A stretch of DNA of 64,000 nt from Nocardia harenae NBRC 108248 (GTDB lineage: Bacteria > Actinomycetota > Actinomycetes > Mycobacteriales > Mycobacteriaceae): NCBI RefSeq assembly GCF_001612885.1, contig NZ_BDBH01000012.1, positions 219,318 to 283,317 on the forward strand, in the 5' to 3' direction. Positions 44,266 to 52,546 of this stretch are shown piece after piece. A program made the position numbers and the translations under genes. How positions within the stretch are numbered: position 1 is the first letter of the stretch; the number at the start of each line of letters is the position of its first letter. Under the pieces are notes generated by a model. That model did not search any database and was not told where the DNA came from. It worked only from the letters and a program-made list of their open reading frames with translations.

Positions 44266-44763
44266 CTACGGTTCGGCGCGGTGCAGCGTGGCCGCCAGGT
44301 GGTGCCGTAGCGGCTCGCCGACGGCGGCCATGCGCACGGTGTAGTCGAGGGTGTCGGCGCGGACGGTGAACGAGCGGCCCATCGCGGTGACCGATTTCGC
44401 GGTGCCGCTGAGCCCGATCCCGGTGGTCTCCAGCTCCAGCCGGATCGCGCCGCCGGACGTGTCGAGCGTGCCCTCGTAGATCTCGGTGATCCCGGTGGGG
44501 TGCGCCAGGATCAGCTCGACCCGGTCCGGCGCGGGGCAGCGCAGGTAGCCGGTCTCGGCGTGCAGCGGGCGGCCGTCGTCGGCGGCCCGCGTGCGCTGCC
44601 GGTAGGTGAGGAACGGGCGGCCGAGATGCCCGAACTCCACCTCCTCGAGGTAGTCGAAGGAGTCGATGGTCGGGTACTCGCCGTGGCCCTTGCCGCGCCA
44701 GACGCCGAGCAGCGGGGACAGCGCGGTGAGGGCGGGGTGCGGGGCTGGAGTGGGGGCTGCCAC
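44266..44763 (-). CDS. Nitrobindin-like heme/fatty-acid-binding-fold protein
   Basis: A 165-residue beta-barrel protein of the nitrobindin family (formerly DUF1794). Diagnostic segments are LSPLLGVWRGKGHGEYPTIDSF (quoted in part), the strand pattern FLTYRQRTR, ETGYLRCP, and a C-terminal HHLAATLHR, where a distal histidine is expected to coordinate ferric heme. In the family this fold isomerises peroxynitrite to nitrate; that is knowledge of relatives. GTG 44763 gives the shorter N-terminus seen in relatives; ATG 44808 would add 15 residues. It is convergent with the penicillin-binding gene. Confidence 0.85.
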   Translation of the reverse strand: MAAPTPAPHPALTALSPLLGVWRGKGHGEYPTIDSFDYLEEVEFGHLGRPFLTYRQRTRAADDGRPLHAETGYLRCPAPDRVELILAHPTGITEIYEGTLDTSGGAIRLELETTGIGLSGTAKSVTAMGRSFTVRADTLDYTVRMAAVGEPLRHHLAATLHRAEP

Positions 44764-44868
44764 CGGTCGAGGGTAGCTCCCGAGCGGGAGATCCGTCCCC
44801 GGCCTCATCGGAGCGGGCTCACCGAGTCGTCGGGGTCGATCGCCGCGATCGCGTTCTCCTAGCCGGCC

Positions 44869-46233
44869 TCAAGTGGCTGCCGGCTTCTCCTGCCTGCGCA
44901 GCGCGAGCTGGTTGACCGCCCACAGCAGCGCGCCGACGCCGAGCAGGATGCCGGCGATGAGGTACTGCTCCGGGTTGCGGTCGGTGAAGGGCGTGACCAG
45001 GAAACCGCAGGTGAGCGCGCCGATCACCGGCAGGAAGGTGGGCGTGCGGAAGTGCTTGTGCTCGACCGGGTCGCGGCGCAGCACCAGCACCGCCACGTTC
45101 ACGATGGTGAAGACCGCGAGCAGCAGCAGCGCGGTGGTGCCGCCGAGCTCGGGCACCTGGCCGACGAAGAGGATCAGCGCCAGCGCGAGGATCGTGGTGA
45201 AGACGATCGCGATGTGCGGGGTGTGCCTGCGCGGGTGCACCGCGCCGAAGGCGCGCGGCAGCACGTGCTGCCGGGCCATGCCGTAGAGCAGCCTGCTGGC
45301 CATGAGCATGTTGATCAGCGCGGAATTGGCGACGGCGAACATGGTGATGAAGGCGAAGATCTCGGTCGGGAAGCCGGGTGCGCCGATCTCGACCACCTTC
45401 AGCAGCGGGGTGTCGCCCGCGCCCAGCTCGCTCGGCGCCACCAGCGCGACCGCGGTGATGGAGACCAGCACGTAGATGAGCCCGGTCAGCAGCAAGCCGC
45501 CGAGCAGCACCTTGGGGAAGATCTTGCTCGGCTGCTTGCACTCCTCGGCCATGTTCACCGAGTCCTCGAAGCCGACCATGGCGTAGAAGGCGAGCGTGGT
45601 GGCGGCGATGACGCCGCCGAGCGCGGAGCGATCACCGGTCTCGAAGTCGGTGATCCGGCCGAAGTCGCCGTTGCCGTAACCGAGCGCCCACAGCCCGATG
45701 GCGATCACGATGAGCAGCCCGGTCAGCTCGATGCAGGTGAGCACCACGTTCAGCTTGACGCCCTCGCTCACCCCGCGCAGATTGATCGCGGCGACGACGA
45801 GGATGAAGGAGAGCGCCACCAGCGTGATGCCGATGCCGTCGCCGATGCCGAGCTCGAACGCCTCGGCGAAGTTGGCGGCGAAGGCGCGGGCCGCGGTCGA
45901 GGCCGAGGTGATGCCGGAGCTCATCACCGCGAAGGCCACCATGAAGGTCACGAAGTGAATGCCGAACGCCTTGTGCGTGTAGAGCGCTGCGCCCGCGGCG
46001 TGCGGGTACTTGGTGACCAGCTCCAGGTAGCTGAACCCGGTGATCAGCGCGACCAGGAAGGCGACCAGGAACGGCACCCAGACGGCGCCGCCCACCTCGT
46101 TGGCGACCTTGCCGGTGAGCGCGTAGATCCCGGTTCCCAGGATGTCGCCCACCACGAACAGGAGCAGCAGCCCCGGACCCATCACGCGTTTCAGCTCGGG
46201 TTCCGTGGCGCTGTCTGCGGTCACCTCGGCCAT
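44869..46233 (-). CDS. APC family amino acid permease
   Basis: A 454-residue transporter with twelve predicted membrane segments, of the amino acid-polyamine-organocation family. The first segment has the family glycine motif GDILGTGIYALTGKVANEVGG (quoted in part), and the consensus amphipathic region FYAMVGFEDSVNMAEECKQPSKIFP is split here as FYAMVGFEDSVNMAEE and CKQPSKIFP. It probably takes up amino acids with protons; the substrate is not deducible. GAAGGAAG precedes the ATG. A DUF5753 regulator lies 57 bases upstream on the same strand and may control it. Confidence 0.92.
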   Translation of the reverse strand: MAEVTADSATEPELKRVMGPGLLLLFVVGDILGTGIYALTGKVANEVGGAVWVPFLVAFLVALITGFSYLELVTKYPHAAGAALYTHKAFGIHFVTFMVAFAVMSSGITSASTAARAFAANFAEAFELGIGDGIGITLVALSFILVVAAINLRGVSEGVKLNVVLTCIELTGLLIVIAIGLWALGYGNGDFGRITDFETGDRSALGGVIAATTLAFYAMVGFEDSVNMAEECKQPSKIFPKVLLGGLLLTGLIYVLVSITAVALVAPSELGAGDTPLLKVVEIGAPGFPTEIFAFITMFAVANSALINMLMASRLLYGMARQHVLPRAFGAVHPRRHTPHIAIVFTTILALALILFVGQVPELGGTTALLLLAVFTIVNVAVLVLRRDPVEHKHFRTPTFLPVIGALTCGFLVTPFTDRNPEQYLIAGILLGVGALLWAVNQLALRRQEKPAAT

Positions 46234-46290
46234 GGCGCACTTCCTTCAGCACTCGTTGGTGCAGAAGGGATTACCCATTCCGCGGCGGAA

Positions 46291-47163
46291 TCAGTCGCCG
46301 AATCCGGCGAGTTCCGCCGCGGCGGCCGCGATCATGGCCGCGGAGTCGCGCGGGCTCAGCGCCATGGCGCGCAGCTGGTCGAAGATGACGCCGAAGCGGC
46401 GGATCTCGGCATGCCCCTCGATCAGCTCGTCGCCGGCCAGCCCCTCCAGGTAGACCAGCTCGGGGTCGGCCGGGTTCGGGAAGTCGAGCAGCGTGAAGGC
46501 GCCCGCCATGCCGGGGTGCGCGCCGGCGTCGAAGGGCAGGATCTGCAGGATCACGTTCTTGCGCTTGATCTCCTGCAGCAGCCGCTCCAGCTGCCCGCGC
46601 ATGGTGACCGGGCCGCCGACCACCCGGCGGATGGCCGCCTCGTCCATCACCACCCAGAGCTCCAGCGGCTCATCCTTGGTGAGGTTGACCGCCCGGTCCA
46701 TCCTGGCCTTGGCCCTGCTCTCCATCGTGGCGGCCTCGAGCTTGGGCATGGAGGTGTCGATGACGGCATTGGCGTACTCGTAGGTCTGCAGCAGCCCCGG
46801 GACCGTCGAGGTCTGGTAGTGCCGCGCCGAGAGCGCCTCGGACTCGAAGTTGATGTAGGCCGCGTACACCTCGGAGACGCTGCCCTCGTAGGCGCGCGCC
46901 ATGCCGGGTTTCAGCGCGGTGGTGAGCAGCTCGACCGCTTCCTCGCGCTGCTTGTCGTCGACGTCGTAGAGGTCGAGCATGGCCATCAGCGTGCGCCGCT
47001 GCGGCCGCGCCTGCGCCGTCTCGATCCGGTACAGCGTGGTGATGTTGATGCCGGTGCGGGTGCTGACCTCCTCCTTGCCGAGCTGCGCGTCCTCCCGCAT
47101 CTCGTGCAGCATCGCCGCCAGCCGGCGCAGGCCGACGGTGAGCACCGTGCGCTTGCCTGCCAT
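46291..47163 (-). CDS. XRE-family regulator with DUF5753 domain
   Basis: A 290-residue regulator. The N-terminal helix-turn-helix is LGKEEVSTRTGINITTLYRIE, and the C-terminal DUF5753 domain shows QTSTVPGLLQTYEYANAVI, ELWVVMDEAAIRRVVGGP and ILPFDAGAHPGMAGAFTLLDFP (quoted in part). Such proteins are abundant in Streptomyces and Nocardia, are often paired with small DUF397 proteins, and influence development or antibiotic production. No DUF397 gene is visible here. The ATG at 47163 fits the family N-terminus. The 180 bases upstream, before the next gene ends, hold no gene. Confidence 0.9.
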   Translation of the reverse strand: MAGKRTVLTVGLRRLAAMLHEMREDAQLGKEEVSTRTGINITTLYRIETAQARPQRRTLMAMLDLYDVDDKQREEAVELLTTALKPGMARAYEGSVSEVYAAYINFESEALSARHYQTSTVPGLLQTYEYANAVIDTSMPKLEAATMESRAKARMDRAVNLTKDEPLELWVVMDEAAIRRVVGGPVTMRGQLERLLQEIKRKNVILQILPFDAGAHPGMAGAFTLLDFPNPADPELVYLEGLAGDELIEGHAEIRRFGVIFDQLRAMALSPRDSAAMIAAAAAELAGFGD

Positions 47164-47343
47164 GCCACCCCTTCCGTGCGAGCCCGCGCACGGCACCGAT
47201 GCGGCGCGAGCGGACCTCAACGGTACCGCTCGGGCGGTGCCGCCGTGCACGGTCCGGCGCCCGTGTCGGCGAGCGGACGCGGGTGGCCTCCCGCCCGGCG
47301 CTGTCGGCGCGAATGGGCAGGGGCGGACCGCCGCGGGATCGGG

Positions 47344-48333
47344 CTACGACAGCACAGGCGGTTCGCCGCCCGCCGCGAGCCGCAGGACGGTGGCCGCCGC
47401 GGCGGCCGCATAGGCGTGGCTGGCCGCGGCCGGGCGGGCGGCGGGGTAGTTGCTGCGGTGCGTCACGACGACGCCGTTCTGCAGGGTGCGGGTGGTGTCG
47501 CGGACGGTGGCGGCGCAGTTGCCGCCCGCCTTGGCGGCCAGGTCGACGACCACGCTGCCGGGGGCGAGCAGGGTCAGGGCGGCGTCGTCGAGCAGGAGCG
47601 GGGCGGGTGCGCCGCGGTGCAGGGCCGCGCAGAAGACGATGTCCGGCCGGGCTTTCGGGAGCAGCGCGCGGAGCGAGGCGGGGCCGTCCGGTGCGGTGAC
47701 GCAGGCGGCGGCGCCCGCCGCGAGCGCGGCGGGCTCGGTCTCCGGCCGTGCCGCGACGACCGTGGGCGGCGCGTCGCCCGCCGCAAGGGCCGCCGCCAGC
47801 GCCGCCCGGCCCGCCGCGCCGAACCCGAGCACCAGCGTGCGGACCGGCCGCGCCCTGGTCGCCGCCGGGAGCAGTGCGCGGGCCTCGGCGTAGGCGACGC
47901 CGCCCGCCACCCGGCTCATCGGGGTGAGCGCGTCGTACTCGGCCGTCTCCGCGGAGCGGGCGACCGATTCGAAGGCGACCGACCGGATTCCGCGCGCCGC
48001 GAGCGCCGCGATCGTGTCGCGCCGATGGTGCGGGTCCTGGAAGCCGATCAGGGTGGTGCCCGGCCGCAGCAGCGCGTCCGAGAGCGCGAAGGCGGGCGTC
48101 TTCACCCATACGACGATCTCGGCGGCGGCGGCGACCGCGGCGGCGTCCGGGGCGATCCGCGCCCCCGCCGCGCGGAACTCCGCGTCGCCGAAGCCCGCGC
48201 GCTCACCGGCCCCGGCCTCGACGGTGACGCCGAGGCCGTGCCCGACGAGGCGGCGAACCGCCGCCGGGGTCAGTGCCACCCTGGTCTCCCCGCGCGCCGT
48301 CTCGCGCCAGACGCCGATCCCGGTGGCGGTCAT
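47344..48333 (-). CDS. Soluble PntA/alanine dehydrogenase-like oxidoreductase
   Basis: A 329-residue protein of the alanine dehydrogenase / transhydrogenase alpha-subunit fold. The N-terminal domain begins GIGVWRETARGETRVALTPAAV, with VWVKTP carrying the conserved lysine. In place of the alanine dehydrogenase histidine segment it has GTTLIGFQDP, closer to PntA. The NAD-binding Rossmann motif is VLGFGAAGRAAL. There are no membrane segments and no PntB gene nearby, so it is not a proton-pumping transhydrogenase. Its ATG overlaps the stop of the upstream aminotransferase gene by four bases. An amino-acid or imino-acid dehydrogenase acting with that enzyme is the best inference. Confidence 0.78.
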   Translation of the reverse strand: MTATGIGVWRETARGETRVALTPAAVRRLVGHGLGVTVEAGAGERAGFGDAEFRAAGARIAPDAAAVAAAAEIVVWVKTPAFALSDALLRPGTTLIGFQDPHHRRDTIAALAARGIRSVAFESVARSAETAEYDALTPMSRVAGGVAYAEARALLPAATRARPVRTLVLGFGAAGRAALAAALAAGDAPPTVVAARPETEPAALAAGAAACVTAPDGPASLRALLPKARPDIVFCAALHRGAPAPLLLDDAALTLLAPGSVVVDLAAKAGGNCAATVRDTTRTLQNGVVVTHRSNYPAARPAAASHAYAAAAAATVLRLAAGGEPPVLS

Positions 48334-49772
48334 CCGCGCATCGGCCCGCCCAGCGCGGCCAGCGGCCGGGCCGGTGGGCCGTGGAACGGTGCGTGCACAG
48401 GTTCCAGCGCCAGCGCCGCGAGCGCGTCGGGGTAGCGCAGCCCGGACGCCATGTCGAGCAGCAGCCGCTCGATTCGGTCCAGCAGCTCGTCGAGGAGCTC
48501 GGGCGATTCCTGGCGCGGCGCGCGGCGCGGGGCGAGCACGTTCAGCCGGACGCCTGCGCGCGCCGAACCGGTGCGGTTCAGCGCGACGCTGTCCACCCCC
48601 GCCGCGACCAGCAGCAGATCCTCCAGCTCCGCGCTGTCCGCGACCCCGGCCGCTTCGAGCAGCGCGGCGTCGAACTGCAGGGTGAGGAACATGCCGTCGG
48701 GCGTGCCGAGCGGGCGCAGCGCGGCGCGGCCGAGCCGGTCGTTCGTCTCGCGGACGCGGCAGATCGCCCTGTCCATCTGCGCGCGCATGCGGGCGCGGTT
48801 GCCCGCGAAGTACTCGTCCGGGGTGTGCTCGACGATCGCCCTGGCCAGGTGCGTGGTCTCGCGCTGGAAGGAGAGCGTGAGCCGGTCCGCGATCCGGGTC
48901 AGCCAGGCGGCGTCGCCGCCGCACGCCGCGCCCATCTTGCACGGCCCGAAGGCGTTGTAGCCCTTGGAGTTCCCGGTGATGGTGAGGACCCGGTCGTAGA
49001 GCCGCCGCCCTTCCACCTCGATCGCGGCGATCGGGATGTGCCCGCTCGCCAGGTGGTCGAAGGCGGCGTCGCAGATCACCGGGGTGTCGGCGGCGAGCAG
49101 CACCCGGCCGATGGCGGCCAGATCGGCCGCCGAGTAGTGCGCCACCACCGGGTTGCCGGGGAGCGTGAGCAGCACGCCGCAGAGCTCGCCGGAGGCGCGC
49201 AGCTCGGTGAGGCAGCTGTCCAGCCGCTCCGGGTCGATGGTGAAGCTGTCGTCCGGGCTGACCGGGCAGGTCACGATGCGTAGCCCGTACTTCTCCACGT
49301 GAAGCCCCGCGCTCTTGTAGAACCCCTCCGGGCACACCAGCACCCCGCCGGGGCGGGCGATGGTGGCGATCGCCTCCTCCAGCAGCATGGTGCTGGTATA
49401 GGCGCAGACGATCACCTCCTCCGGCCGGACCCGGACTCCGGGCACGTCGGGGGCGGGTTGCGCCAGGCCGCCGAACATCCGGCGGGCGGCCAGCTCGCGC
49501 AGCACCATGGGCTGGCGCTTGTCGTAGCGGCTGCCGTCGGTGTAATCGTCCGGCGGTGTGCCGTGCAGCAGGTCGTGCCAGGCCCGGTCCAGCGCCGCGA
49601 CGGCGGCCGGGTGCGGGGCGAGCCCGGTCTCGCCGTGGTAGGCGTCGATGACCCCGGCGTAGCTGCGACCGCCGGTGCCGGGGAACGGGTGATCTCGGGT
49701 GAGCAGCCGCTTCACCCGGCGTTTGCGCTGTTCGGACCGCTGCGTGACGGTAGCGAGCGCGGGTCCGGTCAC
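48330..49772 (-). CDS. PLP-dependent aminotransferase (fold type I)
   Basis: A 480-residue class I/II-like aminotransferase. The PLP lysine is most likely in ITGNSKGYNAFGPCKMGAA, and the preceding Asp in VICDAAFDHLASG pairs with the ring nitrogen. TLPGNPVVAHYSA is the usual Asn-Pro segment and YTSTMLLEEAI the phosphate-binding region. It is longer than typical because of an N-terminal extension and a C-terminal tail. GTG start overlaps the regulator stop by four bases, and its own stop overlaps the PntA-like gene by four. The three genes thus form one translationally coupled operon. The substrate is unknown. Confidence 0.85.
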   Translation of the reverse strand: MTGPALATVTQRSEQRKRRVKRLLTRDHPFPGTGGRSYAGVIDAYHGETGLAPHPAAVAALDRAWHDLLHGTPPDDYTDGSRYDKRQPMVLRELAARRMFGGLAQPAPDVPGVRVRPEEVIVCAYTSTMLLEEAIATIARPGGVLVCPEGFYKSAGLHVEKYGLRIVTCPVSPDDSFTIDPERLDSCLTELRASGELCGVLLTLPGNPVVAHYSAADLAAIGRVLLAADTPVICDAAFDHLASGHIPIAAIEVEGRRLYDRVLTITGNSKGYNAFGPCKMGAACGGDAAWLTRIADRLTLSFQRETTHLARAIVEHTPDEYFAGNRARMRAQMDRAICRVRETNDRLGRAALRPLGTPDGMFLTLQFDAALLEAAGVADSAELEDLLLVAAGVDSVALNRTGSARAGVRLNVLAPRRAPRQESPELLDELLDRIERLLLDMASGLRYPDALAALALEPVHAPFHGPPARPLAALGGPMRG

Positions 49773-50788
49773 TCCGCGCCCCCGGCCGGGTCGGCCTGGA
49801 TGCGGGCCCAGCGCTCGGCCAGCGCGCCCCGGAACTGCATGCGGCAGTCGCCGTCCGAGAGCCGCTTGAACCCGGCGAGCGCGGGCTCGGCGACGACCTC
49901 GTTCACCGGAACCGCGGTGCCCGCCAGCCGCAGCGCGTAGAGCTTCTCGAAGCGCTTGACGGCGAAGGCGACATCGTGGTTGAGCACCGAGAAACGGGTG
50001 GCCACCCTGGCCTGCTGCGAGTAGTCGTACTCGCCGATGGCGACGTAGCGGTCGTCGACCACGAGCATGCTCTGCGCGTTGCGCGCGTGCTCCCGCTTGA
50101 CCAGCACGCTCTCGACGCCAGCGCGGGCCTGCCGCCAGAGCCGGTCGTCGTACGGCCAGACGTCGCTGATGTCGTCGAGCACGTACATCCGGCGCACCTC
50201 GATCCGCGGCGCGGTCGACTTGTCCGCCAGGCGCAGGATGGCGGTGTGGTACTCGTCGCCGACGTCGCCGCCGATGGTGCCCAGGTCGGCGGTGTGGATG
50301 GCGCGCACCGAGGCGGTGGCCTGATCCAGGATGGTGAGCCAGTCGTTGACGGTGTTCCACTCCCAGACCGTGGCGCTGCGCGACGGGATCTGGGTCAGGA
50401 TCTCCTCGGCGCGCTCCAGCTGCCGGTCGGCGATCTCCCGGAGCGGCTCGATCTCGTCCCGCACGCCGCCCGCGTCCAGCAGGCTCTGCGCGATCCCCAG
50501 TGCCCGCGCGACCACCGCCGGGTCCTTGCCGAGCAGCACGTTGAAGCGCATGCGCAGCTCGTGCAGCGCGGTGTCGCCCGGCTCGGCGGGGGCGCCGGGC
50601 AGCTCCTCGCCGAGCGCGAGGCTGAGCCGCTCGCGGAGCGCGAGCGGCGGAACCCGCGAGCCGTTCTCGATCTGCTGCACCAGGCTGCGCGAGCACCCGG
50701 CTCGCTGCGCCAGCTCCGCCTGGGTCAGGTTGCGCTCGATCCGGAGGCGGCGCACGAGCGCGCCGATCGGTTCGCCCGGGTCAGTCAC
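49769..50788 (-). CDS. XRE-type regulator with a probable inactive PLD-like domain
   Basis: A 339-residue protein starting at GTG 50788 behind GGGGAGG. The helix-turn-helix is LTQAELAQRAGCSRSLVQQIENGSR (quoted in part) near residues 20-45. The C-terminal half ends with LVVDDRYVAIGEYDYS and later NHDVAFAVKRFEKLY. This is the spacing of a phospholipase D HKD repeat, but the His and Lys positions are Ala and Ser, so catalysis is unlikely. It is the first gene of the operon with the aminotransferase and PntA-like enzyme and probably senses a ligand to control it. The PLD-like assignment is my own pattern reading. Confidence 0.75.
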   Translation of the reverse strand: MTDPGEPIGALVRRLRIERNLTQAELAQRAGCSRSLVQQIENGSRVPPLALRERLSLALGEELPGAPAEPGDTALHELRMRFNVLLGKDPAVVARALGIAQSLLDAGGVRDEIEPLREIADRQLERAEEILTQIPSRSATVWEWNTVNDWLTILDQATASVRAIHTADLGTIGGDVGDEYHTAILRLADKSTAPRIEVRRMYVLDDISDVWPYDDRLWRQARAGVESVLVKREHARNAQSMLVVDDRYVAIGEYDYSQQARVATRFSVLNHDVAFAVKRFEKLYALRLAGTAVPVNEVVAEPALAGFKRLSDGDCRMQFRGALAERWARIQADPAGGAE

Positions 50789-50820
50789 GGCTGCCTCCCC
50801 GCGGGACGGCACAGCGAAGC

Positions 50821-50831
50821 ACACGAAGTGT
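50821..50831. promoter_or_regulatory. Small palindrome upstream of the aminotransferase operon
   Basis: ACAC-GAA-GTGT lies 33 bases before the GTG of the regulator gene, where an autoregulatory operator would be expected. A related palindrome CACAT-A-ATGTG is found at 51010-51020 in the same divergent region. Confidence 0.35.
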
Positions 50832-51009
50832 CACGGGGCGTGAGCATAGGACACCGGAGCCGGAAAGGGGCACCGGGACACTCCATCGCGGAAATAGCTG
50901 GGCGAACGCGGAACGTCGGGTTCACCGTCTCGGACGGAAGGAAGCGATTCGGAATCGGCATAAAACCCCCTATCGGACGCACAATCGCCACCCCCAGTAT
51001 CCGTGGAAG

Positions 51010-51020
51010 CACATAATGTG
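51010..51020. promoter_or_regulatory. Palindrome in the divergent region
   Basis: CACAT-A-ATGTG, arms of five bases around a single A, sits 25 bases upstream of a good -35 box. It could bind the divergent XRE-type regulator and so link both transcription units. Confidence 0.35.
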
Positions 51021-51044
51021 TCATCCAAAAGCTATGGCGCTCAA

Positions 51045-51074
51045 TTGACGTCATTGCACGGCTCTCGGTAGCAT
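51045..51074 (+). promoter_or_regulatory. Sigma-70-type promoter
   Basis: TTGACG (51045-51050), an 18-base spacer and TAGCAT (51069-51074). It is the best consensus promoter noticed in the window. It reads toward the small gene at 51274 and the LLM oxidoreductase, with a leader of about 190 bases that shows no clear gene. Confidence 0.6.
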
Positions 51075-51273
51075 GGGTAAACAGACCGCCCCCCGGAAGC
51101 GAGGAGGTACCGACCACGGACACCTCGCTGCGGCAGGAGGCAGGCTCCCGGCACTTCCGGTGACTCTCCGCTCGATCCCCCTGCTGCCCGTCCTCGGACA
51201 CGCGAACCACCGGCCCGCCCCAGACACCGGCGCGGCCGTGATCGAGCATCCGCAGCGCGAACGGAGGGGACCC

Positions 51274-51606
51274 ATGGCACTGCACATCACCACGTCCACC
51301 ATCTTCAGCACCATCAGCCCGGAACAGGCCCGGCTCGACGGCTCCGGCGCCTGGCGCCTGGACTGGCTACCCGACCTCCCGCTCACCCGCGATCAGGCGG
51401 TCAGCGGCATGGTGCTCGACGAGGTGCTCAGCGACCCGGCCACGGTGCACGACGGCATGGCGGTGGAGCTGGCCCGGCTCCGCGCCGCCGACCTCGGCCT
51501 CGACCTCACCCAGGTGCTGCTCCGGCTCTTCCTCCGCATCCAGGAGCGGGACGCGGCGCGCCTATGCTTGCCCGCGGAACCGGCGCGGGCGAGCACGCCC
51601 GCCTGA
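51274..51606 (+). CDS. Small protein of unknown function
   Basis: A 110-residue protein I do not recognise. It begins MALHITTSTIFSTISPEQARLDGSGAW (quoted in part) and continues with a Leu/Asp-rich helical region (LTRDQAVSGMVLDEVL, LTQVLLRLFLRIQERD). No signal peptide or cysteine pair is seen. GGAGGGG before the ATG makes translation likely. It is 16 bases ahead of an LLM oxidoreductase gene, so the two probably form an operon driven by the promoter at 51045. Confidence 0.65.
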   Translation: MALHITTSTIFSTISPEQARLDGSGAWRLDWLPDLPLTRDQAVSGMVLDEVLSDPATVHDGMAVELARLRAADLGLDLTQVLLRLFLRIQERDAARLCLPAEPARASTPA

Positions 51607-51622
51607 GTGGAGGAGACGGATC

Positions 51623-52546
51623 GTGCGGATCGGCATCTTGCTCGGCGAGACCACGGGCCCGGACGCCCTCACCCGGCTGACCGACGAGCTGGCGGCGGCC
51701 GCGGCGGCGGGGTTCGGCTCGGCCTGGCTCTCGCACATCTTCGGGGTGGACGCGCTGACCGCGATCGCCGTCGCAGGCAGCCGGGTGCCTGGCATCGAAC
51801 TCGGCACGGCGGTGGTGCCGAGCTATCCGCGGCACCCCGCCGCGCTGGCGCAGCAGGCCCGCACCACCGCGCTCGCGCTCGGCGGCAACCGGCTCACGCT
51901 CGGCGTCGGGCTCTCGCACCGCCCGGTGATCGAGAGCATGTACGGCTACGACTTCGGCAGGCCCGCGCACCACATGGCCGAGTACCTCGAGGTGCTGCTA
52001 CCGCTGCTGGACAACCGCCCCGCCTCGTTCAAGGGCGACACGGTCAGCGCCGAGCTCGCGCTCACCGTGCCGAACGAGGGCCGGGTGCCGGTGCTGCTCG
52101 CCGCGCTCGGCCCGCGCATGCTGCGGCTGGCGGGCCGGGAGACCGACGGCACCACCCTGTGGATGACCGGCCCCGCCACCATCCGCTCGCACATCGCGCC
52201 GGTGATCGCCGAGGCCGCGAGCGCCGCGGGCAGGCCCGCGCCGCGCATCGTCTGCGCGCTGCCGGTCTGCGTCACCGACGACATCGAGGACGCGCGGACG
52301 CGGGCGGGCAAGGCCTTCGGCTTCTACGGCGACCTGCCCTCCTACCGCGCCATGATGGACCGCGAGGGCGCCGCGGGCCCGGTCGACCTGGCGCTGATCG
52401 GCAGCGAGGAGCAGGTGGCGGCGGGGATTGCCGAGGTCGCCGCCGCGGGCGCCACCGATTTCGTCGGCGCGCTCTTCACCCGCGGCGAGAGCGCCGAGCG
52501 CACCCGCGCACTGCTGAGCGGGCTCGCCGCTCAGGCCAGGACGTAG
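51623..52546 (+). CDS. LLM-class F420-dependent oxidoreductase
   Basis: A 307-residue luciferase-like monooxygenase-fold protein, probably using coenzyme F420 as in Nocardia and Mycobacterium relatives. It has an N-terminal strand RIGILLGETTG, a central SHIFGVDALTAIAVAGSRV, GVGLSHRPVIESMYGYDF, and the usual C-terminal LIGSEEQVAAGIAEVAAAGATDF (quoted in part). The substrate is unknown. GTG start behind GGAGGA. Its 3' end overlaps that of the convergent EthD-like gene by 16 bases. Confidence 0.88.
   Translation: MRIGILLGETTGPDALTRLTDELAAAAAAGFGSAWLSHIFGVDALTAIAVAGSRVPGIELGTAVVPSYPRHPAALAQQARTTALALGGNRLTLGVGLSHRPVIESMYGYDFGRPAHHMAEYLEVLLPLLDNRPASFKGDTVSAELALTVPNEGRVPVLLAALGPRMLRLAGRETDGTTLWMTGPATIRSHIAPVIAEAASAAGRPAPRIVCALPVCVTDDIEDARTRAGKAFGFYGDLPSYRAMMDREGAAGPVDLALIGSEEQVAAGIAEVAAAGATDFVGALFTRGESAERTRALLSGLAAQART

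Noticed and set aside
47344..48333. Proton-translocating transhydrogenase subunit
   Set aside because: No membrane segments and no pntB gene nearby; only the soluble dehydrogenase fold is present.
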